Shown here: positions 27,128-39,065 of the stretch, piece after piece
Position numbering within the stretch: position 1 is the first letter of the stretch
Layout of the letters: each line of letters opens with the position of its first letter
DNA from: Vibrio palustris
GTDB taxonomy: Bacteria > Pseudomonadota > Gammaproteobacteria > Enterobacterales > Vibrionaceae
Reading direction: 5' to 3'
NCBI RefSeq assembly: GCF_024346995.1
Contig: NZ_AP024887.1
Location: forward strand, 2,480,001-2,544,000
DNA: 64,000 bases
Position numbers and translations under genes: made by a program
The notes under the pieces: model-generated
What the model was told of the DNA's origin: nothing
What the model saw: only the letters and a program-made list of their open reading frames with translations
Databases searched by the model: none

Positions 27128-30100
27128 TTAGTCAAGGGTTGGACAGCAAGAGAGCAACTTATTAAGACGAGGGCCGACTTTGCTCAATGATGCAGGCGCT
27201 AAAATATCCTGATGACGGCAATCCATATAATGCTCGGTTAGCTCACCAACAAAAGGCGCCCAAACCGTCTTAATGTCAAAATCTGGTAACGTTTTATTCG
27301 CCACAAAAAGATGAACAGGCCCAGAGTACGTTGGCGTGGAAGCCCTCATCATCACGGCCACTGCATCCTCGTAGTTCGCTTCTATGTCACGCAACATGTC
27401 AGCCCGCTCGCGGTTCATATCACTATCCATCGGATAAGCATTATTCGCATTCATAAAGAGCGCTTTCTCTTGTTCGATTTCTTCTACATCGAGTGGCGCA
27501 TTCCAGTCCTGCACTTCGGTTGGATAGGTATCAAATAGAGCAATAAAAGCGACGTGTTCTCCCAGAGCTTCTAACTTTGCTGCCAGTGTATGTACAACGT
27601 TACCGCCGAAGGAGTACCCCATTAGATGATAGGGACCAGAAGGCTGAATTCGCCGTAGCTGCTCGAAATACCGTTCACACGCCGATGCCATATCATCACA
27701 GTCGGCAATTGGACCGTTTTCCCGCGGGGACTGTAAGCCAATGATAGGAAATGAACCCTGTAAATATTTTTGTAGGCCTGTGTACTGCCATGCAAATCCA
27801 GACGCGGGATTAATACAGAACAAGGGAGCTCCCTTACCTTGGCGAATGGGTAACACTAGTTCATGACCGGCTCTTGCGTGTGCGGCCTTTTCATGCGTGA
27901 GTGTTTTAGCCAAACCAGCAACTGTTGGCGCTATCATGATGTCCCCCACACCGATAGATACGTTGAGCGTTTGACGAATGTCAGCCGCTAAGCGCATACA
28001 TAGTAAGGAATGACCACCTAAAGCAAAAAAGTCATCATTTGCCAAGACCGAGGGCTGCTCAAGGATGGCACAAAACAATTTCGCGAGTTGACATTCCAAC
28101 GCGGTTTCTGGCTGTCGGCCATGCTTAGCTCCGCTAACCGAAGGAAGTGGCAAGGCTTTACGATCCAACTTGCCATTAACACTCAATGGAAACTCGTCCA
28201 AAACCACGATCGCAACAGGAATCATATGTGCAGGCAGCTGAGTCTTCATGATGTCTCTTAGATCCGAGCCATCCACATCAGAGGACGAAGTGATTATATA
28301 GCCAACCAACTGACGGTTATCCGCCCCTTCCATCGTAGTGGAATCAACGAATGACTTCGCACACACGATCGCCTGCTTGACACCAGGAAGCTCACTCAGA
28401 CAGTGTTCAATCTCGCCCAACTCAATTCGCTGTCCGCGAATTTTAAGCTGATCATCGTTACGCCCAAGATAATCAATTTTGCCTGATGGCAACCAACGTA
28501 CAATATCTCCTGTCCGATATAGGCGTTGCCCATTACCACTCGGATCGGCAATAAATCGATCAGCAGTCAAAGCATGGCGATTGAGGTACCCCATTGCTAA
28601 CTGTTGACCAGCCAAATACAGCTCCCCAGGAATTCCAATAGGAACATCACGTAAACAATTATCTAACACTCGCAGTTGAGTATTCCAAACCGGAAGTCCT
28701 ATCGGAACGCCATTACCGTCCCCCTCGGTTAACGAAGGACCAAAAGCTGGGCAGTACGTGACATCAACCGCCGCTTCCGTCGGGCCATACAAGTTATGTA
28801 ACGGCGCCGATAGATATTGACCATAGAGTTGTGATAACTCTTTCGTTAGCGCTTCACCGCTACAAAATACTCTTTTTAGGCTCTCGGCCACAGGTTCACC
28901 GGCCACCACTCGACTTTTCACATAGGCCATAAATGCCGCCAGCATCGATGGAACAAAATGCAGTGTTGTGATTTGATAATCTTCGATCAACGATAATAAC
29001 GCATCAGGATCTTTATGTGATTCTGGCGGAGCCATCATCAATTGCGCCCCCTGAATCAATGGCCAGAAAAACTCCCATACTGAGACATCAAAGCTACAGG
29101 GCGTTTTCTGCAACACCACATCATTTTTGTTCAGTGGATACTCATGCTGCATCCATAATAAGCGATTAACGATGGCTTGATGGGACACCAATACGCCCTT
29201 AGGACGACCAGTAGACCCTGAGGTATAAATGATATATGCACCTTGCTCTGGCTTAACGTCGGCATCCATCGCAAGCTGTGGTTGACCGACCTCATCATAG
29301 AGATCATCAAACACAATCACCTGCGTATAAGGGGCGTAGAGCTCGCGATAATCAGAAGTTGTAATAATGACCGTTGGCTTGGCATCCTCAACCATATCAA
29401 GTAGACGCTCCGTTGGATAAGTCACATCCAAAGGTAAGTACACTGCGCCAACGTCTAGAACACTATTGAGCGCGATACTGAGTTTAACGCTGCGCGGTAA
29501 CGCCACTGCCACAATATCACCACCACACACACCATCGTAGTGCAATTGCTGAGCAAGTAGAGAGACCTGATGTCTCACTTCACGGTAAGTCAGTCGGTGC
29601 TCAATATCACATAATGCCACGGCATTTGGGGTTTGTTTGGCTTGGGCTCTCATTAAATCGCGAAGTGTCGTATGCGGTACTTCTGTATGCGTATGATTCA
29701 CGTGAAACAATTGATTGGCATCGCGCTCTGTCAACAATGGATATTGGCATAGGGCACGATGAGGAGCTTCAACGACCGCCTTTAATAAGGTTTCCAGTTG
29801 CTCAGCCAAACGATGTGGATCATATTTTTGATGGCGATACGCCACTAATATCTCAAGTTGTTCACCGGGAACAACAAAAACAGTCAGTGGGAAATGGGTA
29901 TAACCACGGTTATCAAGACCGACTAAACGTAACCCAGCATGCTGCCTCTCAAACCAATGCTCGGTATTCGGATAATTTTCTACTGATAGCATGGTATCAA
30001 ATAGTGTCTCTCCGCCAGCGATTTGTTGAATGTCACTTAACCCCAGGACATCGTTCTCTAATAACTGGATTTGCTGGCTCTGCACTTCTACCAATTGTTT

Positions 30101-33100
30101 TATTAACGACACATGTGGCTTAAGATTGAGCCGAATGGGGATAGTGTTTGTAAATAACCCGATATGCTCATCAACGCCTTCAATATGGGTAAATCGGCCG
30201 GAGATGGGGGTTCCGAATACCACCTCTTCTTTTCCTGTCATAAGACCAAGCAAGACTCCCCATACTCCTTGCATCAGGGAGTTTAATGTTAAGCCTTCAC
30301 GCCGACATAATTGGTTAATACGCTCTGTTAATTGCCGGTCCAGCTTGACTGGCACTTCCTTAATCGGCTGAAGGTTAACTTCACCATCATAAGCCAAGGT
30401 CGGCGTCACCCCGTTAAGCTGTGTGTGCCATAATTGACGTGCAGGCTCTTTCTCACGAGCAGCAAGCTGATTCACAACTTGAGCATAACTGGTTTGTAAC
30501 ACCTTGTGTATTCGGCCTTCACGATACGCTGCAAAGAAGTCATTCATCAATATCGGCGTTGACCACCCATCCACAATTAAGTGGTGCATGGAAATAATGA
30601 CCGTATGCTGATTGTCGTGATGATGTACCACGCAAGCATAGAGTAAGGGGATATCTGGATTATTTATCTCAAAGAATCGGGCCGCTTCGCTTGTCTCAAT
30701 CTCGACTAACTGCGCAGATTGTTCCGCATCAGCTAAGCCATTAAGACTGACTTGATGTATCGGCCAAAGCGTTGTAATCCCTGCTGGTAATTGAGGTATC
30801 ACTTGCACCGACTCGCCCAAAATATCACTATCAAACCTAGCCCATAACTGAGTATGTTTACGAATGATGCAATCTAAAGCATGCTGAAAGCGCTGCACAT
30901 CAAACTCACCGACCAATGTCATCTGCGTGGTAGAGTTATAATTATTGCCTGCATCTTTTAATTGAGATTGAAAGGCCAGCCCTTGTTGTAAGGGTAATGT
31001 GGGAAGAATCGTATCTATGTCGCCATAACGCTCGACAAAACGTGACATATTATCCACGGAAAGTGACGAAAAATGATCCGCGTGTTCGCGGCTTGTCTCT
31101 ACGACACTCGCCTCTGGATAAATCGTTTCCGCAATGGTTTTTAATGTGCCATGCTCAAAAATATCTTTCGCTTTAAGGACTAACCCCGCTTTTCTTAACT
31201 GGGTCGTTATCGCCATTGCGGAAATACTGTCTCCGCCCAGCGCGAAAAAATCGTCTTCCACGACAACATCTTGTAACCCTAACTGAATTTGTACGACATC
31301 GCATAAAGCAATTTCATTGTCAGTCACAGGTTGCGAACCGACATGCGTGCTCTGTTGACGCTCTATGATGGGAAGTGATTTCTTATCTATTTTTCCATTC
31401 ACATTCAGCGGAAATGCATCAAGAATACACAGCGCAGACGGTACCATGTAATCGGGCACCCTTTTTCCTAACTGATGTAGTAGTTCCTTTTCGCGGGTAC
31501 CGTCGCCGCATGATGTTAATGTGCAGTATGCTACTAACCGATTGTCTGAATAAGACTTTTCAGTTATCACCACGGCATTCGCCACCTGAGGTAGCCCATG
31601 AAGCGCTTTCTCTACCTCCCCTAACTCAATACGATAACCACGAACTTTAACCTGATCATCACTACGTCCAACATAAGCCAATTGCCCTGTTTCATACCAA
31701 CGGACCAAATCCCCAGTGCGATACATTCGTTCACCAGGAATAAATGGGTTGGCAACAAAACGCTCAGCAGTCATGGCGCGCTCATTAAGATAACCTTGCG
31801 CACACCCAGCGCCACTGACGTACAACTCACCAAGGACTCCGACCGGAACAGGCTCAAGCAACTCATTAAGCACATAAACCTCAGTATTCGTGATAGGCCG
31901 CCCAATGACAGGGGAAGCATCATCAGAAAATGAGGCACTGAGAGCATCCACCGTATATTCAGTTGGCCCATAGAAATTCTGGACGTTTAATCCTGGGTAC
32001 TGGCGAACTCGCTCCCATAACGATGACGGAATGGCTTCACTTCCTACCATGACATAAACCGGCGAGTGCGGCTGATCCATAAGCCCAGCATCAAGCATTT
32101 GTGTGAATAATGAAGGAGATAAATCCAACGCATCAATTTCATCTTGGCTAATACGTTGATTGAGCTCAAACGCATCGCGTCTCACCTCATCATCATAAAT
32201 CACCAACGTTTGTCCCCATATCATCCATAAAATCTGCTCCCACGCCGCATCAAACACAAAGGCCGTAGTATGAGCGGCACGAATCGGAGCGACAGAATGC
32301 AGCAGTAAGTCGGAGAAACTATAGTGTTTGTGATGCTCGGCAAGGTTAGCTAATGAGCCATGGGTAATCATGACACCTTTGGGCTTTCCTGTTGAGCCAG
32401 AGGTAAACAGAATATAGGCCGTTGACGATGCTTCTGGTAATGGTGCATCAAACGGCTCATGGCCACTATGAGATAGCTCGTGAATATCCCATTGTGGCAT
32501 TTTAATATCGAGCCTATTTCGATACTCAACTAAACAGGCCTTAGGACAAGACTGGGCTTGAATCGCCCGAATACGCTCTTGAGGGTAATTGACACCTATC
32601 GGTAAATACACGGCACCAACACGCATCACTGCCAGCATGGTAATTATCACTTGCTCACTACGTTCAAGCGCCACGCATAGCGTGTCTCCTTTCACAACGC
32701 CCTGCTGTGTTAATCCTGCAGCTAATGATGAAACTTTTTGATTCAATTGCTTAAATGTCAGGCTCTGATTTTGAAAGATGACGGCAGTTCGATTTGGATA
32801 CTGTGTTACTTGCTCAGCAAAGATAGAGACTATTGATGAAAACCGCATAGACTGCACTGGGCCACTGCCATGAGCCGTAATAAGCGACTTTGTTGCTTCA
32901 TCCTTCCAGACAATATTTTTTAGTGCGCACTCAGGCTGACTTAACCATTGCTGAGTAAAATCGTTAAATTGTTGTGCGTATAACGCCAATTGTTGTTCAG
33001 TATATAAATTCGCGTTCGCGGATAACTCAAGGCTGCACTGATCGCTTTTTATAACAGGCGAAAATTCAATATCGTCTATCGGTCCTGTGGCAATCACATG

Positions 33101-34210
33101 AGTCTGCGCCGCTACATGATCAAAACTCAATGCATCATCAAATAATTTTAAATTGAGAACAGGACCGTACAATGGGCTAGTGACCTGACCAATATCGCGT
33201 TTAATCTGCTCAACTTCGTACTGTTGATGCCGTTTAACCTGCCTGAGTTCTTTTTTGAGCGCTCTAACAATATCCGGCAAAGTGAGATCCGCGGTAATCG
33301 TCAGCGAGACTGGCAATACATTGACGACTGGGCCAGTCGCATTTAACGCCACATAACCCAAACGACGCATAAAGGGGAAACCAAGGGTTATCTGAGTACG
33401 ATTTGTTTGCTGAGCCAGATACGCAAAAACCAAAGCCATGGCGGTTTCAGAGGGGAGTAAATTATCCTCAATGGGAGCCAGCAGATGCTCAGTTAACGGA
33501 ACAACATGGCGAATAACCCCGGAAGATGTGTCCATACGCTCTCGATAACTTAAACGTAGCGGCGCTTCCAGAGCCTTTACGTATTCTAACCAAAAAGCCT
33601 TATCCTGCTGATACTTTTCAGAATTTTTATAAATCTGATACTCATCAATCACTTTTTTAAAAGAGATAAACGGCGTTGGCTCATGAGAGTTACCATGCAT
33701 TAAACTGTGATAAATCTTGGCGATACGTTGCGTAAGTGCAGTAAAACTGAACCCATCAACCGCAATATGATGATAGCGCTGATACCAATACCAACGAGGC
33801 TGTTGGTCAGTCCCCACTTGAATTAAACAATGCCGAAAAAGCGGTGTGTCAGGTTGTTCAATATCAACCGCGCGAGCACACTCGCTTTTCATCCATTCTA
33901 GAGCAGATTCAAGAGGATCCGCACTCTGAGAAAAATCATATTGCTCAACAAATTGACTCACCACCTGAGTATCACAAAGTGTCTGATACCAATGACCTTG
34001 TTCCTCAATATATCGGCTATGTAGAGTATCTGCTTCCGACACCCCCAACTCAATCGCTGTCGTTAAAACATCAATATCAACCTTTCCTTGAATATCAATG
34101 TAATGTGCAACGTTAAACTCGTTCTTTATTTCGGATAGCTGGTCGGCAAACAAAATACCGAGTTGCGGCCCAACTAACGGAAACAGGCTATCACTGACAG
34201 ACTGAGACAT
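27128..34210 (-). CDS. Two-module siderophore NRPS (C-A-T-C-A-T-TE)
   Basis: About 2,360 residues from ATG 34210 (AGGAAG 6 nt upstream; the longer TTG-start frame to 34246 is unlikely). Domains in order: C1 (about 5-440, HHIAVDG); A1 (455-960, [10 protein letters not shown]); T1 (GGDSI, Ser near 995); C2 (1060-1490, HHLIVDGWS); A2 (1510-2020); T2 (GGHSL); TE (2130-2360, GYSFGG). A2 pocket residues read D-V-W-H-F-S-L-V-D as in EntF, so serine. A1 reads D-A-E-D-M-G-F-V-D; the acidic residues at positions 239 and 278 suggest Lys, Orn or Arg. No epimerase domain is present. C1 would take 2,3-dihydroxybenzoyl from the EntB-like carrier, and TE would release a Ser-linked oligomer. The layout is like DhbF or VabF, not single-module EntF. 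Confidence 0.93.
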   Translation of the reverse strand: MSQSVSDSLFPLVGPQLGILFADQLSEIKNEFNVAHYIDIQGKVDIDVLTTAIELGVSEADTLHSRYIEEQGHWYQTLCDTQVVSQFVEQYDFSQSADPLESALEWMKSECARAVDIEQPDTPLFRHCLIQVGTDQQPRWYWYQRYHHIAVDGFSFTALTQRIAKIYHSLMHGNSHEPTPFISFKKVIDEYQIYKNSEKYQQDKAFWLEYVKALEAPLRLSYRERMDTSSGVIRHVVPLTEHLLAPIEDNLLPSETAMALVFAYLAQQTNRTQITLGFPFMRRLGYVALNATGPVVNVLPVSLTITADLTLPDIVRALKKELRQVKRHQQYEVEQIKRDIGQVTSPLYGPVLNLKLFDDALSFDHVAAQTHVIATGPIDDIEFSPVIKSDQCSLELSANANLYTEQQLALYAQQFNDFTQQWLSQPECALKNIVWKDEATKSLITAHGSGPVQSMRFSSIVSIFAEQVTQYPNRTAVIFQNQSLTFKQLNQKVSSLAAGLTQQGVVKGDTLCVALERSEQVIITMLAVMRVGAVYLPIGVNYPQERIRAIQAQSCPKACLVEYRNRLDIKMPQWDIHELSHSGHEPFDAPLPEASSTAYILFTSGSTGKPKGVMITHGSLANLAEHHKHYSFSDLLLHSVAPIRAAHTTAFVFDAAWEQILWMIWGQTLVIYDDEVRRDAFELNQRISQDEIDALDLSPSLFTQMLDAGLMDQPHSPVYVMVGSEAIPSSLWERVRQYPGLNVQNFYGPTEYTVDALSASFSDDASPVIGRPITNTEVYVLNELLEPVPVGVLGELYVSGAGCAQGYLNERAMTAERFVANPFIPGERMYRTGDLVRWYETGQLAYVGRSDDQVKVRGYRIELGEVEKALHGLPQVANAVVITEKSYSDNRLVAYCTLTSCGDGTREKELLHQLGKRVPDYMVPSALCILDAFPLNVNGKIDKKSLPIIERQQSTHVGSQPVTDNEIALCDVVQIQLGLQDVVVEDDFFALGGDSISAMAITTQLRKAGLVLKAKDIFEHGTLKTIAETIYPEASVVETSREHADHFSSLSVDNMSRFVERYGDIDTILPTLPLQQGLAFQSQLKDAGNNYNSTTQMTLVGEFDVQRFQHALDCIIRKHTQLWARFDSDILGESVQVIPQLPAGITTLWPIHQVSLNGLADAEQSAQLVEIETSEAARFFEINNPDIPLLYACVVHHHDNQHTVIISMHHLIVDGWSTPILMNDFFAAYREGRIHKVLQTSYAQVVNQLAAREKEPARQLWHTQLNGVTPTLAYDGEVNLQPIKEVPVKLDRQLTERINQLCRREGLTLNSLMQGVWGVLLGLMTGKEEVVFGTPISGRFTHIEGVDEHIGLFTNTIPIRLNLKPHVSLIKQLVEVQSQQIQLLENDVLGLSDIQQIAGGETLFDTMLSVENYPNTEHWFERQHAGLRLVGLDNRGYTHFPLTVFVVPGEQLEILVAYRHQKYDPHRLAEQLETLLKAVVEAPHRALCQYPLLTERDANQLFHVNHTHTEVPHTTLRDLMRAQAKQTPNAVALCDIEHRLTYREVRHQVSLLAQQLHYDGVCGGDIVAVALPRSVKLSIALNSVLDVGAVYLPLDVTYPTERLLDMVEDAKPTVIITTSDYRELYAPYTQVIVFDDLYDEVGQPQLAMDADVKPEQGAYIIYTSGSTGRPKGVLVSHQAIVNRLLWMQHEYPLNKNDVVLQKTPCSFDVSVWEFFWPLIQGAQLMMAPPESHKDPDALLSLIEDYQITTLHFVPSMLAAFMAYVKSRVVAGEPVAESLKRVFCSGEALTKELSQLYGQYLSAPLHNLYGPTEAAVDVTYCPAFGPSLTEGDGNGVPIGLPVWNTQLRVLDNCLRDVPIGIPGELYLAGQQLAMGYLNRHALTADRFIADPSGNGQRLYRTGDIVRWLPSGKIDYLGRNDDQLKIRGQRIELGEIEHCLSELPGVKQAIVCAKSFVDSTTMEGADNRQLVGYIITSSSDVDGSDLRDIMKTQLPAHMIPVAIVVLDEFPLSVNGKLDRKALPLPSVSGAKHGRQPETALECQLAKLFCAILEQPSVLANDDFFALGGHSLLCMRLAADIRQTLNVSIGVGDIMIAPTVAGLAKTLTHEKAAHARAGHELVLPIRQGKGAPLFCINPASGFAWQYTGLQKYLQGSFPIIGLQSPRENGPIADCDDMASACERYFEQLRRIQPSGPYHLMGYSFGGNVVHTLAAKLEALGEHVAFIALFDTYPTEVQDWNAPLDVEEIEQEKALFMNANNAYPMDSDMNRERADMLRDIEANYEDAVAVMMRASTPTYSGPVHLFVANKTLPDFDIKTVWAPFVGELTEHYMDCRHQDILAPASLSKVGPRLNKLLSCCPTLD

Positions 34211-34242
34211 ATTTTCTTCCTTTTTTGTTTCTCTGTCGCAAC

Positions 34243-34437
34243 TCAAACTCGAATATCAAGCCAGTTGTCTTCAATATATTCGCAACACTCTGCTTTTGTC
34301 GCCGGCCCGAATAACACGCTCCACCCTTCAGGAGTCGGTCGAAAATCCGGCCATAAACTGTGTTGGTTTTTGATATTGACTAAAACAAAAAACTGATAAC
34401 GCTCATCATCAAATGGATTGATATATTGATCTTTCAT
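34243..34437 (-). CDS. MbtH-like protein
   Basis: 64 residues with the family signature: NQHSLWP, then PEGW, then a C-terminal NWLDIR. MbtH-like proteins bind and stabilise NRPS adenylation domains (YbdZ in the enterobactin locus). It ends 32 bp before the NRPS start and starts at ATG 34437 behind AAGA. It is translated directly ahead of the protein it should assist. Confidence 0.93.
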   Translation of the reverse strand: MKDQYINPFDDERYQFFVLVNIKNQHSLWPDFRPTPEGWSVLFGPATKAECCEYIEDNWLDIRV

Positions 34438-34478
34438 AATAAGGTCTTTCTTTAAATAGCATTAAAGGCAGTGCGCAC

Positions 34479-35159
34479 TTAAAAATAGGTCAGCGTGATG
34501 ACTTGATGATCACCTAAACGGAAAAAGCTCCGGCATTCCGTCTTACCACATAGCTGACGCACATACGAAGATAGAGTAAATGTCGCAGTCCCACTCACTT
34601 CATTGAGCTCGGTTAGGACTGCATCTTTAAATTCCAAATATTGCTTTACTCGTGGATAAAGGGCTTTAAATACACTTTCTTTGGCAGAGAACAACACAGT
34701 TGCCATCGATGACTTGGTCCATCGACTCATGTTAAAGAGATCGATTTCATTGGGGGTTGCAATCAATGGCAATACCGCATCGATCACTGAAGGCTGGAGC
34801 AGCGTTTCAACGTCGACCCCGAGCGCTGAAAGTGCATCACTCTGGCTAGTGACACATACTGCAGTGTTGTGGTTATGCGAAATAGAGCCCACGATGCCTG
34901 TTGGCCATACCGGCTCTCTTCCTGAGCCGATAGGGATAACTGTGTCGTGAGAAAATCCCAGTGTAGATAAGGCATCATTGGCAACCTGTCGGCCAGCAAT
35001 AAATTCAACTTGTCGTTTTTTTACGGCTAACTCTAAGCTGTGACGCTTAATCAGGCTAAGCGTCTGTCGGCTGGGGCGGTATTTTTCTGGATCAAACTGG
35101 CGAAAATACACCACCATACCGCCCAGTTGAGTGCTTTGCTTATGACCAATGAATGCCAT
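34479..35159 (-). CDS. entD: EntD-type phosphopantetheinyl transferase
   Basis: About 226 residues from ATG 35159 (GGAG 7 nt upstream; a TTG four codons earlier is less likely). Motifs are SISHN, GVDVE (Mg2+ site) and FSAKESVFKALYP. It transfers 4'-phosphopantetheine from CoA to the Ser of the aryl carrier domain (EntB) and of T1 and T2 in the NRPS. The ATG lies 12 bp after the entB stop. Confidence 0.92.
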   Translation of the reverse strand: MAFIGHKQSTQLGGMVVYFRQFDPEKYRPSRQTLSLIKRHSLELAVKKRQVEFIAGRQVANDALSTLGFSHDTVIPIGSGREPVWPTGIVGSISHNHNTAVCVTSQSDALSALGVDVETLLQPSVIDAVLPLIATPNEIDLFNMSRWTKSSMATVLFSAKESVFKALYPRVKQYLEFKDAVLTELNEVSGTATFTLSSYVRQLCGKTECRSFFRLGDHQVITLTYF

Positions 35160-35171
35160 GACCCACTCCAA

Positions 35172-36056
35172 CTAAGCCGCAATCTGAGGCTCGATTAACT
35201 GCCACCAGCCATCGATAGAAGGGGCTGAGGCAAACTCAGCAAAGGAAGTGTTTAAGCCAGCATTTTGCAGGCGTCCTAATAACATCATCGCCCGTACAGA
35301 ATCCAACCCTAAATCCAATAGGTTGTCATCGTTATAAATGTCGTTTTCTTCGATTTCAATCAGTTGAGCAATCAAGCTCTTTAACTGCGCTTTACTGGTC
35401 GGTAACGTTGCTACGCTCTGTTGCTCTTGAATACATTGCAGTATGTCAGCCTGATTCGTGACATAACCACATCGCTTCGCGACATACTGAAGTGCATCAA
35501 TATGATCTTCACGAGAAAAATCCCCCAGCCCATCGGCGACAAAAAACGCTTGTACGTCATACATAAAAGCATCCGCAGCAGTGAGCATGCACCCGATGTG
35601 CGCGTAAACACCGACAATAATTAACTGATCGCGCTGTTGCTCTTGCATGGTCTCGAGCAAGGGTGAACGTTTGAACGCACTGTAACGCCATTTGGTTAGT
35701 ACCGTATCATCCGTATCCGGAGCAAGCTCTGGCACAATACGCGTCACTTGGTCGCTTGCTTTTAAGCCTGTACCCCAAAAATCCGTGAGCAAAGCACGAT
35801 CTTGAGGTGCTTGATCACCAGGCTGTGCGGTATACACAACGGGAATACCCTGTGCTTTACATGCCGCTTTGATTTCCGATACGGTTTGAATTAAGCGCGC
35901 CTTCAAAGCATCATCAGCATAGAAGTCGAGAAAGTATTGCTGCATATCATGAATCAGTAACACCGCTCGGTTGGCATCAAGATTCCAGCTTACTTTATTG
36001 GTTATGCCATCAAGAAGGTTATCCAGAGAGTATGAGTTAAGCTTTGGTATCGACAT
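35172..36056 (-). CDS. entB: Isochorismatase with aryl carrier domain (EntB/VibB type)
   Basis: 294 residues. The N-terminal isochorismatase (about 25-205; LLIHDMQQYF, TKWRYSAF and VGVYAHIGC) makes 2,3-dihydro-2,3-dihydroxybenzoate. The C-terminal aryl carrier domain (about 220-290) has LLDLGLDSVRAM, whose Ser takes the phosphopantetheine. The carrier is loaded with DHB by the EntE-like enzyme and feeds C1 of the NRPS. The start is ATG 36056, 10 bp after the entE stop. Confidence 0.95.
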   Translation of the reverse strand: MSIPKLNSYSLDNLLDGITNKVSWNLDANRAVLLIHDMQQYFLDFYADDALKARLIQTVSEIKAACKAQGIPVVYTAQPGDQAPQDRALLTDFWGTGLKASDQVTRIVPELAPDTDDTVLTKWRYSAFKRSPLLETMQEQQRDQLIIVGVYAHIGCMLTAADAFMYDVQAFFVADGLGDFSREDHIDALQYVAKRCGYVTNQADILQCIQEQQSVATLPTSKAQLKSLIAQLIEIEENDIYNDDNLLDLGLDSVRAMMLLGRLQNAGLNTSFAEFASAPSIDGWWQLIEPQIAA

Positions 36057-36066
36057 GTTATCTTCC

Positions 36067-37692
36067 TTAAACGGATGCTGTTATTTTTGAAAATAAAGTT
36101 CGGAGTTTTTTCTTATCGATTTTTCCTACGGGCGTTTTCGGAAGTTCATCGATAAATTGGATTTGATCGGGGATTTTAAATTCCGCTAAGCTCTGCTGAC
36201 GCAAGAAACGTTTGAGTTCGATGGGTCGAATAGATTGTGTCGATGACATAACGATGACTGCGCAGCTGTGCTCACCTAAATAGTCATCTGCAATCGCGAT
36301 CAAAGCGGCATCATGTACGGCGTCATGACGGAGTAGTTGATTCTCAATTTCTTCCGCGGCAATTTTTTCACCACCGCGGTTGATTTGGTCTTTATCACGA
36401 CCGGTGACGATAATATTGCCCTGCTCAGTTTGGCGGACAATGTCGCCCGTTCGATAAAACCCTTCAGGAGTAAAGGAGCGCGCATTATGCTGCGGCGCGT
36501 TGTAATAACCGCGGATCGTGTAAGGCCCTTGTGTAATTAAGAATCCTTCTTCACCTTGCGCAACATCCTCTCCCGCCTCATTGACCACACGCACTTGATC
36601 CAGTTTAGAAATAGGACGGCCTTGTGTTTGTGTAATCACCTCAATGGGATCATCCAAACGGGTGTAATTCACCAATCCTTCCGCCATACCAAAAACTTGT
36701 TGTAGCTGGCAATTGAATACATTTAGTAATCTTTTCGCTGCATTTTCGCTAAATTTTGCGCCCCCCACTTGTATTACTTTTAAGCTGGACAAGTCATAAG
36801 GCTGAGTTTTGGCAAAGTCCATCCACAACAATGCTAAGGGCGGTACCAGCGGCACAAAATTCGCTTTATGTTGCTCTATCAAACGAAACGCCGTTTGGGG
36901 CTGAGTATCCGCGCCAATAATCACGCAGCCTCCCGCCCAAAAAACCCCCAATGCACCAGGGGAACTAAATGGGTAATTATGCGCAACAGGTAAGACACAC
37001 AAGAAACGTGTTTCCTCATCAACATCACAGAGCGCGTTACTACCAATGACGCTGTACGCATAATCATTATGGGTTCTTGGGATCAGTTTAGGTGCGCCTG
37101 TTGTCCCGCCTGATAACTGAAAAAAGGCGATATCACAGGGATTGGCATCCTGAGTTACATCCGTATCAGCCAAACACTCCGCTAACGACGTAAAACGAGA
37201 ATCCGTATAATGCAGGTCACCTTTTACGATCACTCGCGAAACGCTGGCATTATTTTCTAGTATGTCGTGCGCTAGCGCTTGATAGTTAAAAGTCGAGCAG
37301 GTTCCATCAATTATGTAGGCTTTAGCGTTGGCATGCTGACAGAAGTAAGCGATCTCTGAGTAACGGTGAGCAGGCAATGCCATGATAGGTCGAATACCTT
37401 TTTGCACTAAGGCGAAAAAGCACAAATAAAACTCCGCGACATTCGTCATTTGCAGAACGACGTTATCGCCAGCTTGAAGGCCTAACTTGGTAAACCCAGC
37501 GGAAAATCGATGAATGATGTCAACCATCTCAGCGTAGGTATAGCGCCGCTCACCACAAATCATCGCGAGGTTCTCAGGCTGCTCGCGCGCGCGCTCAAAC
37601 AGATAATCACACAAGGTTTTGTCCTGCCAATAACCATGGTCACGATACTGCTGCACCAAATTATCCGGCCAGAGAGTCAGTTCATTTTGCAT
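36067..37692 (-). CDS. entE: 2,3-dihydroxybenzoate-AMP ligase
   Basis: About 541 residues from ATG 37692 (MQNELTLWPDNL; GAGG about 9 nt upstream). A frame from 37731 would overlap entC by 29 bp and lacks family support. Adenylation motifs: [40 protein letters not shown] and the core Lys in TPVGKIDKK. It adenylates DHB and loads it on the carrier domain of EntB. It lies 10 bp after entC. Confidence 0.95.
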   Translation of the reverse strand: MQNELTLWPDNLVQQYRDHGYWQDKTLCDYLFERAREQPENLAMICGERRYTYAEMVDIIHRFSAGFTKLGLQAGDNVVLQMTNVAEFYLCFFALVQKGIRPIMALPAHRYSEIAYFCQHANAKAYIIDGTCSTFNYQALAHDILENNASVSRVIVKGDLHYTDSRFTSLAECLADTDVTQDANPCDIAFFQLSGGTTGAPKLIPRTHNDYAYSVIGSNALCDVDEETRFLCVLPVAHNYPFSSPGALGVFWAGGCVIIGADTQPQTAFRLIEQHKANFVPLVPPLALLWMDFAKTQPYDLSSLKVIQVGGAKFSENAAKRLLNVFNCQLQQVFGMAEGLVNYTRLDDPIEVITQTQGRPISKLDQVRVVNEAGEDVAQGEEGFLITQGPYTIRGYYNAPQHNARSFTPEGFYRTGDIVRQTEQGNIIVTGRDKDQINRGGEKIAAEEIENQLLRHDAVHDAALIAIADDYLGEHSCAVIVMSSTQSIRPIELKRFLRQQSLAEFKIPDQIQFIDELPKTPVGKIDKKKLRTLFSKITASV

Positions 37693-37702
37693 GTCAGACA
37701 CC

Positions 37703-38887
37703 TCAAGCAACGAGCATATCGTTGAGTTCAATTCCAGCCGCAGACAATATCGTACTCATCTTAGCGCCCGTTTCATCCAGCTCACTTTGCGGTTGCGACT
37801 GACTGACAATACCCGCCCCAGCAAAGACTTTCATCGACCGTTTCTGTACTTCAGCGCAGCGGATAGTCACCACCCATTCGCCATTACCGCGCGAGTCACA
37901 CCACCCCACCATGCCAGTAAAATAGCCTCGATCGTATTGTTCAATATTACGAATTGCTTGATAGGCCGCTTGACGAGGGTAACCACAGACCGCAGGTGTA
38001 GGATGTAGGTCTGAGGCCAGTTGCAATACGCTAATATCAGGGTTATCCACCTGACCTTCCAATAGGGTGCTTAAATGCAACATTGTTTTGGTTTTTATCA
38101 CCGAGGGAGCCATAGGAGTGTAGAGGCCGTGACAGTACTTATTGAGAACCCGTTCTACCTCTTCAACAACGAAGCTATGCTCGTAGAGATCTTTCGCCGA
38201 ATTAAGGAGCTGTTCAGAACGCATAGCATTAACCGCCACATCATCAGAACAAGGCAGCGATCCAGCCAACGGATTCGAGGTGATATTACTGCCTTTTTTG
38301 GCGACTAATAATTCTGGGCTAGCACCCATCATCTTATTGCCACTGGCTAAGCTTGCCGCAAAGGTATACCCCGCCGAATTAATCGCCAGCATATTTTTGA
38401 GTAAACGAAGTTGATCGATATCCTCATCCGTTCCTACCTCTAGCGCGCGGGAAAGAACCACTTTGGAGAGATCCGTATTTGAAAATAACCCAATAGCATC
38501 CTGCACTGCCTGTTTATAATGCTCTCCAGTTGGAGCAGAGACCAATTTACCGGGCGCATGATAGGCAGGTTGGGCATGCTGTTCCGCTCTAGTACTACTC
38601 GATACGTGCAGATGGTCAGGAATTAAAAATCGAGATGGATTGTCTTCGCTAAATGGCACGATACCAAACAAAACGGGATTATCTTGCTCATTTTTCTTTG
38701 CTTTTTGCAACATTGACGTTGCTTTTTCAGCCAGTTGAGCAAAAGGGATAACCCCTGTGAACGTATCTTCAATCCCTACTCCCAACATGGTCGCGGATGG
38801 AGATGCAAAAAAGAATGGTGCCGAATCAAGGTTTTGCTTTAAAACTACATTCGACAGCTCGTTGTAGCCAATCACTTCTCGTTTCAT
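37703..38887 (-). CDS. entC: Isochorismate synthase
   Basis: About 394 residues of the chorismate-binding family, with signatures [23 protein letters not shown] and SNPLAGSLP, and [11 protein letters not shown] and REVIGY near the ends. It converts chorismate to isochorismate, the first step to DHB. ATG 38887 has GAGGGA 6 nt upstream; a GTG one codon earlier is too close to it. First gene of the minus-strand operon, directly after a Fur-like box. Confidence 0.94.
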   Translation of the reverse strand: MKREVIGYNELSNVVLKQNLDSAPFFFASPSATMLGVGIEDTFTGVIPFAQLAEKATSMLQKAKKNEQDNPVLFGIVPFSEDNPSRFLIPDHLHVSSSTRAEQHAQPAYHAPGKLVSAPTGEHYKQAVQDAIGLFSNTDLSKVVLSRALEVGTDEDIDQLRLLKNMLAINSAGYTFAASLASGNKMMGASPELLVAKKGSNITSNPLAGSLPCSDDVAVNAMRSEQLLNSAKDLYEHSFVVEEVERVLNKYCHGLYTPMAPSVIKTKTMLHLSTLLEGQVDNPDISVLQLASDLHPTPAVCGYPRQAAYQAIRNIEQYDRGYFTGMVGWCDSRGNGEWVVTIRCAEVQKRSMKVFAGAGIVSQSQPQSELDETGAKMSTILSAAGIELNDMLVA

Positions 38888-38974
38888 CACAGCTCCCTCT
38901 TAATCTTATAACCTGTTTCTGGACATTAAATCCAATAGGCCGCTAAGATTACACACTAACAATCTAAATACGAA

Positions 38975-38993
38975 ACATTATCATTATTATTTG
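38975..38993. promoter_or_regulatory. Fur-like box between entC and entA
   Basis: ACATTATCATTATTATTTG (AATAATAATGATAATG on the other strand) has the repeated GATAAT-like hexamers of a Fur site. It lies 88 bp before entC and 72 bp before entA, so it could control both divergent transcripts. Confidence 0.65.
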
Positions 38994-39065
38994 TGTTAGC
39001 ATTTAAATAAGAGGGACAAAGATCACAAATTATTCCACTTAACGCATAAAAAAAGGGCATATTTC

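Noticed and set aside
29614..30371. Plus-strand frames opposite the NRPS gene
   Set aside because: They are antisense shadows of conserved NRPS domains, with no start signals.
34211..34246. Longer NRPS starting at 34246
   Set aside because: It needs a TTG start inside the mbtH stop and lacks a ribosome site; ATG 34210 has AGGAAG at good distance.
37693..37731. Longer entE start at 37731
   Set aside because: It would overlap entC by 29 bp; ATG 37692 has GAGG upstream and gives the normal family N-terminus.
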